From contig JAZOLU010000006.1 of NCBI GenBank assembly GCA_045653425.1, positions 1 to 64,000 of the forward strand: 64,000 bases of DNA, given 5' to 3'. The translations under genes and the position numbers were made by a program. This stretch comes from RGIG3009 sp045653425 (lineage in GTDB: Bacteria; Bacillota; Clostridia; Oscillospirales; Acutalibacteraceae). Shown here in pieces: positions 17,701-26,088 of the stretch (within the stretch, counting starts at the first letter, position 1; each line of letters begins with the position of its first letter). Below the pieces are notes generated by a model. The model saw only the letters and a list, made by a program, of their open reading frames with translations. It was not told the DNA's origin and ran no database searches.

Positions 17701-18407
17701 TTTTGGTGATTAAAAATCTTTCGGCGGCGGATATTCAGCATAGCGTGGAAACCTTTGCCGCTAAGCTTAAAGAGGCGCAAATGGTGTTTATTCCCGGCGG
17801 GTTCTCCGGCGGTGACGAGCCGGACGGCAGCGGTAAGTTTATTACGGCGTTCTTCCGCAACGCGGCGGTGAAAGAGGGCGTTACCGACCTGCTGAACAAC
17901 CGCGACGGTTTGATGTGCGGTATTTGTAACGGGTTCCAGGCACTGATTAAACTGGGATTGGTTCCTTACGGAAAAATTATGGATACCGATGAGAACTGCC
18001 CCACCTTAACCTTTAACACCATTGCGCGGCACCAGTCCCGCATTGTGCGCACGCGCGTGGCTTCCAACAAATCGCCGTGGCTGGCTCTTACCAACGTGGG
18101 CGACATTTACCACGTGCCGATTTCGCACGGGGAAGGCCGTTTCTTGGCGGACGAGGCGTTAATTCGCGAATTGGCGAAAAACGGGCAGATTGCTACCCAG
18201 TATGTAAATGCCGAGGGCAACGCTACCGACGATGTGCATTACAACCCTAACGATTCCCTGTATGCCATTGAGGGCATTACCTCGCCGGACGGACGTGTAT
18301 TCGGCAAAATGGGACACAGTGAGCGCGTTGGTTCCGGTTTGTACCGCAACGTGGCGGGCAATTACGATATTCGTATGTTTGAAGCGGCTGTACAATATTT
18401 TAAGTAA
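14718..18407 (+). CDS. purL: Phosphoribosylformylglycinamidine synthase, large fused form
   Basis: Converts FGAR to FGAM with glutamine and ATP. At 1229 residues it is the long PurL in which synthetase and glutaminase are fused, unlike the three-subunit PurSQL usual in bacilli. Synthetase motifs include TYWSDHCRHTTF and NETHNHPTEIEPFGGAATC. The C-terminal glutaminase starts at PRVLIPAFPGTNCEYD and carries the nucleophile Cys in MCGICNGFQ and a catalytic His in SHGEGRF. It sits between purD and glyA in an uninterrupted operon. Confidence 0.96.
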   Translation: MVYRVFAEKKRELANEAKALLADVRGLLGIGSLTDVRIINRYDVQNITDDLFERAKTTVFSEPQLDMVSEEVDLAGATVFAVEYLPGQFDQRADSAAQCIQILSQGDRPTVRTAKVYALYGTLTDAELAEIKKYVINPVEAREAGLDKPSTLEMEYTVPTEVATLTGFIELDREGLEQFIAQYGLAMDADDIAFCQAYFRTEQRDPTITEIRMIDTYWSDHCRHTTFQTVIDEVRFEDDLLQAAYDEYLAVRRELGRDKPICLMDIATLAVKWLRKNGKLEKLDESEEINACTVKIEIEVDGKPEPWLLLFKNETHNHPTEIEPFGGAATCIGGAIRDPLSGRSYVYGAMRVTGAADPLKPVAETIPGKLPQRKIVTTAAAGYASYGNQIGLATGIVDELYHDGYAAKRMEIGAVIAAAPAANVRRECPAPGDVVVLLGGSTGRDGIGGATGSSKAHDVHSVETCGAEVQKGNAPEERKLQRLFRNPTACRMIKRCNDFGAGGVSVAIGELADGLEIDLNAVPKKYEGLDGTELAISESQERMAVVVEAKDVESFLALAATENLQACPVAVVRAEPRLVMNWNGKRIVDISREFLNSNGAEKHIVITPEKSVTPHCAVSGGFTENYTALAADLNICSKRGLSERFDSTIGAGTVLMPFGGKHQLTPIQAMVQKVSVEQGHTDDCSFMSWGYNPFVAEQSPFHGAYLAVVESVCKLIATGASFEDVYLTFQEYFERPGKDGKRWGKPLAALLGAFRAQRELGIGSIGGKDSMSGSFEDLDVPPTLVSFAVTTGKVTDVISPEFKQAGHRVVLLTPAYDQNGLPETASLLAVFALVTSLQRAGKVYASYTLGMGGVAEAVMKMGFGNGLGFAYNEALSVEELFGYRYGSFLLEVDETVKAGITVGTVTADGRITRGDEVLLQSDLLRIYEDKLESVYSCNIPASGATMENFSYTATERVAPAVKVAKPRVLIPAFPGTNCEYDSAKAVRDAGAEPEILVIKNLSAADIQHSVETFAAKLKEAQMVFIPGGFSGGDEPDGSGKFITAFFRNAAVKEGVTDLLNNRDGLMCGICNGFQALIKLGLVPYGKIMDTDENCPTLTFNTIARHQSRIVRTRVASNKSPWLALTNVGDIYHVPISHGEGRFLADEALIRELAKNGQIATQYVNAEGNATDDVHYNPNDSLYAIEGITSPDGRVFGKMGHSERVGSGLYRNVAGNYDIRMFEAAVQYFK

Positions 18408-18423
18408 ACAGAGGGAGAGGGCT

Positions 18424-19662
18424 ATGAACTTTTTTGAACAACTGCAACAATATGACCCCACTGTGGCACAGGCGTGCCACGCCGAGTTGGAGCGGCAGCA
18501 GCATAACATTGAATTGATTGCCTCCGAAAACATTGTGTCGCAGGCGGTGTTGCTTGCGGCGGGCGGCGTGCTTACCAACAAATACGCCGAAGGGTATCCC
18601 GGCAAGCGGTACTACGGTGGTTGCCAGTGTGTGGACGTGGTGGAGGATATTGCTCGCGACCGCGCTAAGCAATTGTTCGGTGCAGAGCACGCCAACGTGC
18701 AACCGCACAGCGGCGCCAACGCCAACTTGGCGGTGTTTTTTGCGTTGTTGCAACCGGGCGATACCGTGATGGGTATGAACCTGCAACAGGGCGGGCATTT
18801 GTCGCACGGCTCTCCCGTGAATATTTCGGGCAAGTATTTTAATATTGTGCCGTACGGCGTGAGCGAGGAAACCGAGCAGATTGATTACGACGAAATGCGC
18901 CGGTTGGCTCTGGAATGTCGCCCCAAAATGATGGTGGTGGGTGCCAGTGCCTATTCCCGCACTATTGACTTTGCGCGGTGCCGCGAAATTGCGGACGAAG
19001 TGGGCGCGTACTTGATGGTGGATATGGCGCACATTGCGGGTCTGGTTGCCGCCGGTGTGCATCCTTCGCCGGTGCCGTATGCCGACGTGGTGACCACCAC
19101 CACCCACAAAACACTGCGCGGGCCGCGCGGCGGTATGATTTTGTGCCGCGAAGCGCTGGCAAAGCAGATTGACAAAGCCGTGTTCCCCGGCACGCAAGGC
19201 GGGCCGCTGATGCACATTATCGCCGCCAAAGCGGTGGCGTTGGGCGAAGCGTTGACCGACGAATTCCGCACCTACCAGCAACAGGTTGTGCGCAACGCGG
19301 CGGCTCTGTGCAACGGTTTGATGGACAGAGGGTTACAGGTTGTTTCCGGTGGTACGGACAACCATTTGGTTTTGCTGAAATTGCTGAACACCGGCGTGAC
19401 GGGCAAGGAACTGGAACAGCGGTTGGATGAGGTGCACATTACCGCGAACAAGAACACCATTCCCAACGACCCCGCCAGTCCGTTTGTTACCAGCGGGTTG
19501 CGGTTGGGAACGCCTGCCGTGACCACACGCGGTTTTGGCGAAGCGGAAATGGAACGTATTGCCGGTTGGATTTATGATACCATTTATAATTTTGAGGACA
19601 GTTGCGAACGCATCACGCGTGAAGTGCAAGCGTTGTGCGAAAAATACCCGATTTATTCATAA
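18424..19662 (+). CDS. glyA: Serine hydroxymethyltransferase
   Basis: PLP enzyme that makes glycine and 5,10-methylene-THF from serine and THF, supplying both glycine for PurD and one-carbon units for PurN and PurV. It has 412 residues, with the lysine loop TTTTHKTLRGPRGGM and the ELIASEN opening typical of the family. The start at 18424 follows GAGGGAGAGG. Earlier in-frame starts lie inside purL. Placement in a ZTP-controlled operon links folate shortage to its expression. Confidence 0.96.
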   Translation: MNFFEQLQQYDPTVAQACHAELERQQHNIELIASENIVSQAVLLAAGGVLTNKYAEGYPGKRYYGGCQCVDVVEDIARDRAKQLFGAEHANVQPHSGANANLAVFFALLQPGDTVMGMNLQQGGHLSHGSPVNISGKYFNIVPYGVSEETEQIDYDEMRRLALECRPKMMVVGASAYSRTIDFARCREIADEVGAYLMVDMAHIAGLVAAGVHPSPVPYADVVTTTTHKTLRGPRGGMILCREALAKQIDKAVFPGTQGGPLMHIIAAKAVALGEALTDEFRTYQQQVVRNAAALCNGLMDRGLQVVSGGTDNHLVLLKLLNTGVTGKELEQRLDEVHITANKNTIPNDPASPFVTSGLRLGTPAVTTRGFGEAEMERIAGWIYDTIYNFEDSCERITREVQALCEKYPIYS

Positions 19663-19677
19663 AAAGGAGTGGAAACG

Positions 19678-21354
19678 ATGGCATATTTATCTGACATTGA
19701 AATTGCACAGGCCTGCCAAATGAAACCCATTGCGGAGATTGCCGCGGCGGCGAAGATTGAGGACAAGTATTGGGAACCGTATGGAACGTACAAAGCAAAA
19801 ATTGACCCCGCCCTGTTGCGCGATACGCAGCGGGAAAACGGGAAACTTATTTTGGTAACGGCTATTACTCCAACGCCGGCGGGTGAGGGTAAAACCACCA
19901 CCACCATTGGTTTGGCGGACGGTTTGCGCCGCATTGGCAAGGACGTTACCGTGGCATTGCGTGAGCCGTCGTTGGGGCCGGTGTTCGGCGTAAAAGGCGG
20001 CGCGGCGGGCGGCGGTTATGCGCAAGTGGTGCCGATGGAGGATATTAACCTGCATTTTACGGGTGATTTTCACGCCATTGGCGCGGCAAACAACCTGCTG
20101 GCGGCTATGTTGGATAACCACATTCAGCAAGGTAACCGCTTGGGTATTGACGTGCGTAAAATTACGTGGAAACGCTGCGTGGATATGAATGACCGTCAGT
20201 TGCGTTTTGTGCTGGACGGTATGGGCGGCAAAACCAACGGTGTTCCGCGGGAAGACGGGTTTGACATTACCGTGGCCAGCGAGATTATGGCGGTACTGTG
20301 CTTGGCGGATTCCATTACCGACCTGAAAGAACGCTTGTCCCGCATTATTGTGGGGTACACCTACGACGACCGTCCGGTGACGTGCGGCGAACTGAAAGCG
20401 GCGGGTGCAATGACGGCGTTGCTGAAAGACGCCATTAAGCCCAACTTGGTGCAAACTTTGGAAGGCACCCCTGCGTTTGTGCACGGTGGTCCGTTTGCCA
20501 ACATTGCCCACGGGTGCAACTCCGTGATGGCTACCCGTTTGGCATTGAAAATGGGTGACTACACGGTTACCGAAGCGGGATTCGGCGCGGATTTGGGCGC
20601 GGAGAAATTCTTGGATATTAAGTGCCGTATGGCGGGGCTGACCCCCGATGCCGTGGTGGTGGTTGCCACGGTGCGCGCGCTGAAAATGCACGGCGGTTTG
20701 GCAAAAACCCAGTTGGCGGAGCAAGATTTGGGTGCGCTGGAACGCGGCATTCCCAACCTGTTGCGCCACGTTTCCAACATTAAAAACGTGTATCGTTTGC
20801 CGTGCGTGGTGGCGGTTAACCGTTTCCCGACGGATACGGATGAGGAAATTGATTTTATTATTGCCAAATGCCGCGAACTGGGCGTGAACACCGTGTTGTC
20901 CACCGTGTGGGCGGACGGCGGCCGCGGCGGCGAAGCGTTGGCGCGCGAAGTGGTGCGGTTGTGCGAGGAGGAGCAGGGGGATTTCACCTTCTCCTACGAA
21001 CTGGACGGCAGCATTGAGGATAAAATTACCGCGGTGGTGCAAAAAATTTACGGCGGCGATGGCATTACCTTGTTACCCGCCGCGAAAAAGCAGATTGCGC
21101 AACTGACCGCACTTGGTTTTGACAAATTGCCCGTTTGCATTGCGAAAACGCAGTACAGTTTTTCGGATGACCCCGCTAAACTGGGTGCACCGGAGGGCTT
21201 TACCGTAACGGTGAAAAACGTGAAAGTGTCGGCGGGTGCCGGGTTCTTGGTGGTGCTGACGGGTGATATTTTAACAATGCCCGGATTGCCCAAAGTACCC
21301 GCGGCAGAGGCCATTGATGTGGATGCCGACGGAAAAATTATTGGGTTGTTCTAA
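19678..21354 (+). CDS. fhs: Formate--tetrahydrofolate ligase
   Basis: ATP-dependent synthesis of 10-formyl-THF from formate and THF. It has 558 residues, typical of clostridial Fhs, with the nucleotide loop PTPAGEGKTTTTIGLADG (65-82) and EPSLGPVFGVKGGAAGGGY. The start at 19678 follows AAGGAG by eight bases. As last gene of the operon it provides the formyl donor consumed by purN and purV upstream. No clear terminator with a T-run was found directly after it. Confidence 0.96.
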   Translation: MAYLSDIEIAQACQMKPIAEIAAAAKIEDKYWEPYGTYKAKIDPALLRDTQRENGKLILVTAITPTPAGEGKTTTTIGLADGLRRIGKDVTVALREPSLGPVFGVKGGAAGGGYAQVVPMEDINLHFTGDFHAIGAANNLLAAMLDNHIQQGNRLGIDVRKITWKRCVDMNDRQLRFVLDGMGGKTNGVPREDGFDITVASEIMAVLCLADSITDLKERLSRIIVGYTYDDRPVTCGELKAAGAMTALLKDAIKPNLVQTLEGTPAFVHGGPFANIAHGCNSVMATRLALKMGDYTVTEAGFGADLGAEKFLDIKCRMAGLTPDAVVVVATVRALKMHGGLAKTQLAEQDLGALERGIPNLLRHVSNIKNVYRLPCVVAVNRFPTDTDEEIDFIIAKCRELGVNTVLSTVWADGGRGGEALAREVVRLCEEEQGDFTFSYELDGSIEDKITAVVQKIYGGDGITLLPAAKKQIAQLTALGFDKLPVCIAKTQYSFSDDPAKLGAPEGFTVTVKNVKVSAGAGFLVVLTGDILTMPGLPKVPAAEAIDVDADGKIIGLF

Positions 21355-21408
21355 ATTGAAAGCGAACCTACCGGGTGCGGTAGAGGTTAAGGATTTGTGC
21401 AAACGCTC

Positions 21409-21437
21409 TTGACAAGTGTAAAAGAGTGTGCTACAAT
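21409..21437 (+). promoter_or_regulatory. Sigma-A type promoter of dapA
   Basis: TTGACA (21409-21414) and TACAAT (21432-21437) are separated by 17 bases, upstream of the lysine riboswitch. Confidence 0.8.
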
Positions 21438-21457
21438 GCAGACAATCGCATAATAAA

Positions 21458-21690
21458 AGATAGAGGCGCATCGCGCAAAGAGTACCTTGCTTATGACACA
21501 CGGTGTTGGCTGCCAAAGCCGCGGGGGAAAGGTGCCGGTGCCGAAGTGAATGTCGTGGCGGGCATTTGGCTGGCAGTGCGGACAATATCCGTTCTGTTGT
21601 CGCAGCAATGCGGAGGGCTATCTCAGCGAATCCGGTGGATTTGTTGTATTTTAGAGATAGCCCTGCTGTGTGCGCGGCTATCTCTTTTTT
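21458..21690 (+). promoter_or_regulatory. Lysine riboswitch with terminator/antiterminator
   Basis: L-box signatures are present: AGAGGCGC at 21462, GGGGAAAGGTGCCG, GTGCCGAAGTG and GGCTGGCAGTG. The expression platform has three mutually exclusive segments: GGGCTATCTC (21615-21624), GAGATAGCCC (21654-21663) and GGCTATCTC (21676-21684) followed by TTTTTT. Pairing of the first two is the antiterminator and pairing of the last two is the terminator. Lysine binding would favour termination before dapA. This explains the otherwise empty 360 bases before the gene. Confidence 0.85.
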
Positions 21691-21714
21691 ATGGCGGACA
21701 AGGAGGAATTTTGT

Positions 21715-22602
21715 ATGAAAAACACCGTATTTACCGGCGCGGCAACCGCCATTATTACCCCGCTTACCCGCGAGGGGATTGATTATGCCCAATTTGCACG
21801 CCTGATTGAGTGGCAAATTGCCGAGGGGATTGATGCTATTGTTGCCGTGGGTACCACGGGCGAGGGTTCCACACTGACGGACGAGGAGCATTGCGAGGCC
21901 ATTCGTTTTTGCGTGGAGCAGGTGGCGGGACGCGTGCCGGTGATTGCCGGCACCGGTTCCAACGACATTGCGTATGCCCAGCATTTAACCCAATTTGCCA
22001 GTGAGGCGGGCGCGGATGCGATGTTGTTGGTAACGCCGTATTACAACAAGGCGACCCAGCGCGGGCTGGTTGAGTCGTTTACAGCGATTGCCGATGCCAG
22101 CACCAAACCGTGCATTTTGTATAACGTGCCCAGCCGCACGGGTTGTAATTTGCAACCCGCCACGGCGGCGGTGTTGGCCGACCACCCCAACATTGTGGGA
22201 ATTAAAGAGGCGTGCGGCGATATTTCGCAGGTGGCAGGGCTCGCCGCGCTGTGTGGGGATAAGTTAGATATTTATTCCGGTAACGACGACCAGATTGTGC
22301 CGATTTTATCACTGGGCGGCGCGGGTGTGATTTCGGTGTTGTCCAACGTGATGCCGCGGCAAACCGCCGCGTTGTGTCGCAAGTTTTTTGAGGGTGACGT
22401 GAAAGGCGCGGCGGCAATGCAGTTGCAGTTGTTACCGCTGATTAACCAGTTGTTCTGCGAAGTGAACCCCATTCCGGTAAAAGCGGCGATGGCGGCGATG
22501 GGCTTTTGTGAGAATACCTTGCGCCTGCCGCTTACACCGATGGAGACACAAAACGAAGCGCGTCTGTTGGAACTGATGCGCGAGAATGGGTTGCTCGGTT
22601 AG
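21715..22602 (+). CDS. dapA: 4-hydroxy-tetrahydrodipicolinate synthase
   Basis: Condenses pyruvate with aspartate semialdehyde at the branch to lysine and diaminopimelate. It has 295 residues, an aldolase-type barrel with VGTTGEGSTLTDEEH near residues 41-55, YNVPSRTGCNL and the Schiff-base lysine in GIKEACGD. The start at 21715 follows AGGAGG (21701-21706). The in-frame ATG at 21670 is inside the riboswitch terminator and is rejected. Controlled by the lysine riboswitch just upstream. Confidence 0.95.
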   Translation: MKNTVFTGAATAIITPLTREGIDYAQFARLIEWQIAEGIDAIVAVGTTGEGSTLTDEEHCEAIRFCVEQVAGRVPVIAGTGSNDIAYAQHLTQFASEAGADAMLLVTPYYNKATQRGLVESFTAIADASTKPCILYNVPSRTGCNLQPATAAVLADHPNIVGIKEACGDISQVAGLAALCGDKLDIYSGNDDQIVPILSLGGAGVISVLSNVMPRQTAALCRKFFEGDVKGAAAMQLQLLPLINQLFCEVNPIPVKAAMAAMGFCENTLRLPLTPMETQNEARLLELMRENGLLG

Positions 22603-22759
22603 CCAAAGCCTTAAAACCCCAACCCGCCCCAAAGGCGCGTGATTTCGGCGCTTTTTGGCTTTTCGTCGAAAGCAGGCTTTTGGATTAACGAGTATTTTAA
22701 CAATGCCACAGCGGAAAATTGGCCCCTCAAAATCGAGTTCGGGTTTTAATGCTTTGGCT
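22601..22759. repeat. Palindrome-flanked intergenic element between dapA and ileS
   Basis: The 159-bp gap begins AGCCAAAGCCTTAAAACCC (22601-22619) and ends GGGTTTTAATGCTTTGGCT (22741-22759). These are inverted copies with one mismatch in 19, and weaker complementarity continues inward. The element starts in the dapA stop codon and ends one base before the ileS RBS. It contains no ORF and no T-box motif. It may be a small MITE-like repeat or a large transcript hairpin. Confidence 0.5.
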
Positions 22760-22773
22760 AAGGAGATAGAACA

Positions 22774-25569
22774 ATGCAACAACAAGATTATAACGCCACA
22801 CTGAATTTGCCCCGCACCGAGTTCCCCATGCGCGCGGGATTGCCGCAACGGGAACCTGTGTTTTTGGAGCAGTGGGACAAGAACCGTTTGTACGAGGAAT
22901 TGATGAAGAAAAACGAGGGGAAACCGCGTTACGTTCTTCACGACGGACCTCCGTATGCCAACGGGAACATTCACATTGGTACCGCGCTGAACAAAATTAT
23001 TAAGGATATGATTGTGCGTTACCGCAACATGGCGGGGTACCAAGCACCGTTTGTGCCGGGGTTTGATACGCACGGTTTGCCCATTGAACTGAAAGCGCGC
23101 GCCAAAGCGGGCGTGGAAAAGGCGTTGGAAATGTCGCCGGTGGAACTGCGCGAGATTTGCCGCGAGTTTGCCGAGGGGTATATTCACGACCAAACCGAGC
23201 AGTTTAAGCGGTTGGGCGTGTTGGGCGACTGGGAACATCCTTACGAAACGCTGAGGCCCGCGTTTGAGGCGCGCCAAATTGAAGTGTTTGGCGAAATGGC
23301 AACCAAGGGCTACATTTACAAGGGGTTAAAGCCGGTGTATTGGTGTCCCGAATGCCGCACCGCGTTGGCGGAAGCCGAGATTGAGTACGCGGAGGACCCG
23401 TGCTATTCGGTGTATGTGAAGTTTGCGGTGGCGGATGAGCGCGGCGTGCTTTCTGCCAAAGGGGTGGACCCTGCCAGTGCTTATTTTGTGATTTGGACCA
23501 CCACCACCTGGACATTGCCCGCCAACTTGGCGATTTGTTTGGGCCCCAACTTTACGTACCAAGCGGTGCGCTGCGGCGAGGAAACGTATATTGTGGCGGA
23601 AGCCCTGCGCGACGAAACGCTGGCCGCCGCGAACATTACGGAGTACACCGTGGTGGCGGAGTTTACCGGCGCGGAACTGGAATATATGACGGCAAAACAT
23701 CCGTTTTTGGAGCGTGAATCGCTGATTATTGTGGGCGACCACGTAACGTTGGAAAGCGGTACGGGTTGCGTGCACACCGCGCCCGGTCACGGTGTGGACG
23801 ACTTTAACGTGTGCAAACGGTACGAGCAGATTGGGATGGTTGTGCCGGTGGACAGCGAAGGACGTATGACCGAGGATGCCGGTGCGATTTGTGCCGGTAT
23901 GACCACCAACGAGGCGAACAAGGCCATTGCGGTACATATGGACGCGACCGGTTCGCTGCTGGCAATGAAAAAGATTGTGCACCAATACCCGCACTGCTGG
24001 CGTTGCAAGCAGCCGGTGTTGTTCCGCGCTACCGACCAATGGTTCTGCTCGGTGGATAGTTTTAAGGATGACGCCGTGCGCGCCATTAAAGAAGTGAAAT
24101 GGATGCCCGCGTGGGGCGAGGACCGCATTACCTCGATGGTGCGCGACCGCAGTGACTGGTGTATTTCTCGCCAGCGTTTGTGGGGTGTGCCGATTCCGAT
24201 TTTTTACTGTGAGGAGTGCGGCGAACCGATTATTGACGGCGCGTTTATTAAAGCCGTTTCTGAGTTGTTCCGTCGTGAGGGCTCGAATGGCTGGTACACG
24301 CACGAAGCGGACGAAATTTTGCCCGCCGGTGCTACTTGCCCGCATTGCGGCGGCCACCATTTCCGTAAGGAAAGCGACATTATGGACGTGTGGTTTGATT
24401 CCGGTTCTACCCACGCGGCGGTGTTGCAAGAGCGTCCCGAACTGACGTGCCCTGCCGATTTGTATATGGAGGGTGCCGACCAATATCGCGGGTGGTTCCA
24501 ATCCTCGTTGCTCACCTCGGTGGCGTGCACCGGGAAAGCCCCCTACAAAGCGGTGCTCACGCACGGCTGGGTGGTGGACGGCGAAGGCAAGGCGATGCAT
24601 AAGTCGCTGGGCAACGCCATTGCGCCCGACGAAGTGATTAAGGATTACGGCGCGGAAATTTTGCGGTTGTGGGTGGCATCACTGGATTACCGCGTGGACG
24701 TGCGGTTGTCTAAGGATATTTTAAAACAGTTGACGGAGGCGTACCGCAAGGTGCGCAACACCGCGCGTTACATTTTGGGTAACCTGCACGATTTTGACCC
24801 CAACACCGATTGCGTGGCGGATGCCGAGTTGTTTGAGATTGACCGCTGGGCACTGATGCGCTTGGAGCAGGTGGTGGCGGCGGTACGCGAAGCGTACGAT
24901 AACTTTGAGTTCCACGATGCGTTTTATGCCATTCACCATTTCTGCGTGGTGGATTTGTCCAACTTCTATTTGGACGTGCTGAAAGACCGCTTGTACGTGG
25001 AGGAGGCCGCCGGCGTGAAACGCCGTGCCGCACAAACCGCCATTTACCGCATTTTGAACGCGATTACTCGCTTACTTTCGCCCATTTTGGCGTTTACGGC
25101 GGAGGAGATTTGGTCGTTTATGCCGCACACCGCGGAAGAAGACGCGCGCGCGGCACTGCTGAACGAAATGCCGCAGGCGGAGCCCGTGAGCGAGCCGGAG
25201 TTTGAGGCGCGTTGGGCGCGGATTCACGCTTTGCGCACGGACGTGCAAAAGGCACTGGAAGAGGCGCGAGCCGCCAAGGTTATTGGCGGTTCGCTGGAAG
25301 CGAAGGTGACGTTGTTCTGCTCGCCGGAACTGCTCACATTTGCGCAGTCGGTGGAGGCGTTGCTGCCCACGGTGTTGATTGTGTCGCAGGTGGTGCTGTG
25401 CGGCGAAGGCACGGGCGACTTTGCGGGCGATGTGGCGGGGCTCACAATTTCCGTTACCCACGCAGACGGCGGTAAATGTTGCCGTTGTTGGAGTTACAGC
25501 GACACCGTAAAAGACGAGGGCGACGCCGCCGGTTTGTGCGCGCGGTGCGCACAACTGATGGGCAGGTAA
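22774..25569 (+). CDS. ileS: Isoleucyl-tRNA synthetase
   Basis: Charges tRNA-Ile with isoleucine. It has 931 residues, with the class I HIGH variant HIGT (67-70) in PPYANGNIHIGTALN, the KMSKS variant KAMHKSLGN near residue 608, and a C-terminal zinc finger with CCRCW and CARC. The length and zinc tail fit the bacterial IleS type. The start follows TAAGGAG. Many Firmicutes put this gene under a T-box, but the 171-base leader here lacks one. Confidence 0.97.
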   Translation: MQQQDYNATLNLPRTEFPMRAGLPQREPVFLEQWDKNRLYEELMKKNEGKPRYVLHDGPPYANGNIHIGTALNKIIKDMIVRYRNMAGYQAPFVPGFDTHGLPIELKARAKAGVEKALEMSPVELREICREFAEGYIHDQTEQFKRLGVLGDWEHPYETLRPAFEARQIEVFGEMATKGYIYKGLKPVYWCPECRTALAEAEIEYAEDPCYSVYVKFAVADERGVLSAKGVDPASAYFVIWTTTTWTLPANLAICLGPNFTYQAVRCGEETYIVAEALRDETLAAANITEYTVVAEFTGAELEYMTAKHPFLERESLIIVGDHVTLESGTGCVHTAPGHGVDDFNVCKRYEQIGMVVPVDSEGRMTEDAGAICAGMTTNEANKAIAVHMDATGSLLAMKKIVHQYPHCWRCKQPVLFRATDQWFCSVDSFKDDAVRAIKEVKWMPAWGEDRITSMVRDRSDWCISRQRLWGVPIPIFYCEECGEPIIDGAFIKAVSELFRREGSNGWYTHEADEILPAGATCPHCGGHHFRKESDIMDVWFDSGSTHAAVLQERPELTCPADLYMEGADQYRGWFQSSLLTSVACTGKAPYKAVLTHGWVVDGEGKAMHKSLGNAIAPDEVIKDYGAEILRLWVASLDYRVDVRLSKDILKQLTEAYRKVRNTARYILGNLHDFDPNTDCVADAELFEIDRWALMRLEQVVAAVREAYDNFEFHDAFYAIHHFCVVDLSNFYLDVLKDRLYVEEAAGVKRRAAQTAIYRILNAITRLLSPILAFTAEEIWSFMPHTAEEDARAALLNEMPQAEPVSEPEFEARWARIHALRTDVQKALEEARAAKVIGGSLEAKVTLFCSPELLTFAQSVEALLPTVLIVSQVVLCGEGTGDFAGDVAGLTISVTHADGGKCCRCWSYSDTVKDEGDAAGLCARCAQLMGR

Positions 25570-25575
25570 CCCGCT

Positions 25576-26088
25576 ATGTTTCAGTGTTTGGTGTTGGCGG
25601 TTACCGCCGTGCTGATTGGGTTGGACCAACTCACCAAATGGTTGGCGGTAACCTATCTTAAAAACGGCGAAGCCGTTACCGCTATTCCGGGGGTGTTGGA
25701 GTTTTCCTACGTGGAAAACGAGGGCGCCGCGTTTGGGATGTTACAGGGCGGCCGCTGGTTTTTGGTGGCACTGACCACCATTTTGATTGCGGCGTTGGCG
25801 GTGTTTGTGCTTACCGGTCGGTTTCGGCGGTTTAAACTGTTTACCGTGAGCGGCACACTGATTATGGCCGGTGGTATTGGCAACTTGATTGACCGATTTA
25901 TTCAAGGGTACGTGGTGGATTTTTTGAAAGTCACCTTTATGAATTTTCCCGTGTTTAATTTGGCGGACTGTTGCGTGGTTGTGGGGTCCGTGTTGTTGCT
26001 TATCTTTTTCTGCTTTTTTTATGAGGAAAAACCGGCGACGGAGGGTGCGTATGCAACCGATACAACTGACGATTCCTCCCGAGGGTGA
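25576..26088 (+). CDS. lspA: Lipoprotein signal peptidase (signal peptidase II)
   Basis: Membrane aspartic protease that removes lipoprotein signal peptides. It has 170 residues and four predicted membrane helices. The catalytic aspartates are D115 in GYVVDFL and D131 in FNLADCC. NEGAAFG (48-54) is also typical. It follows ileS by six bases, and its last 38 bases overlap the pseudouridine synthase gene, a common ileS-lspA-rluD order. Confidence 0.93.
   Translation: MFQCLVLAVTAVLIGLDQLTKWLAVTYLKNGEAVTAIPGVLEFSYVENEGAAFGMLQGGRWFLVALTTILIAALAVFVLTGRFRRFKLFTVSGTLIMAGGIGNLIDRFIQGYVVDFLKVTFMNFPVFNLADCCVVVGSVLLLIFFCFFYEEKPATEGAYATDTTDDSSRG

Noticed and set aside
22603..22773. T-box leader for ileS
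   Set aside because: The gap is too short and lacks the T-box core sequence and terminator.
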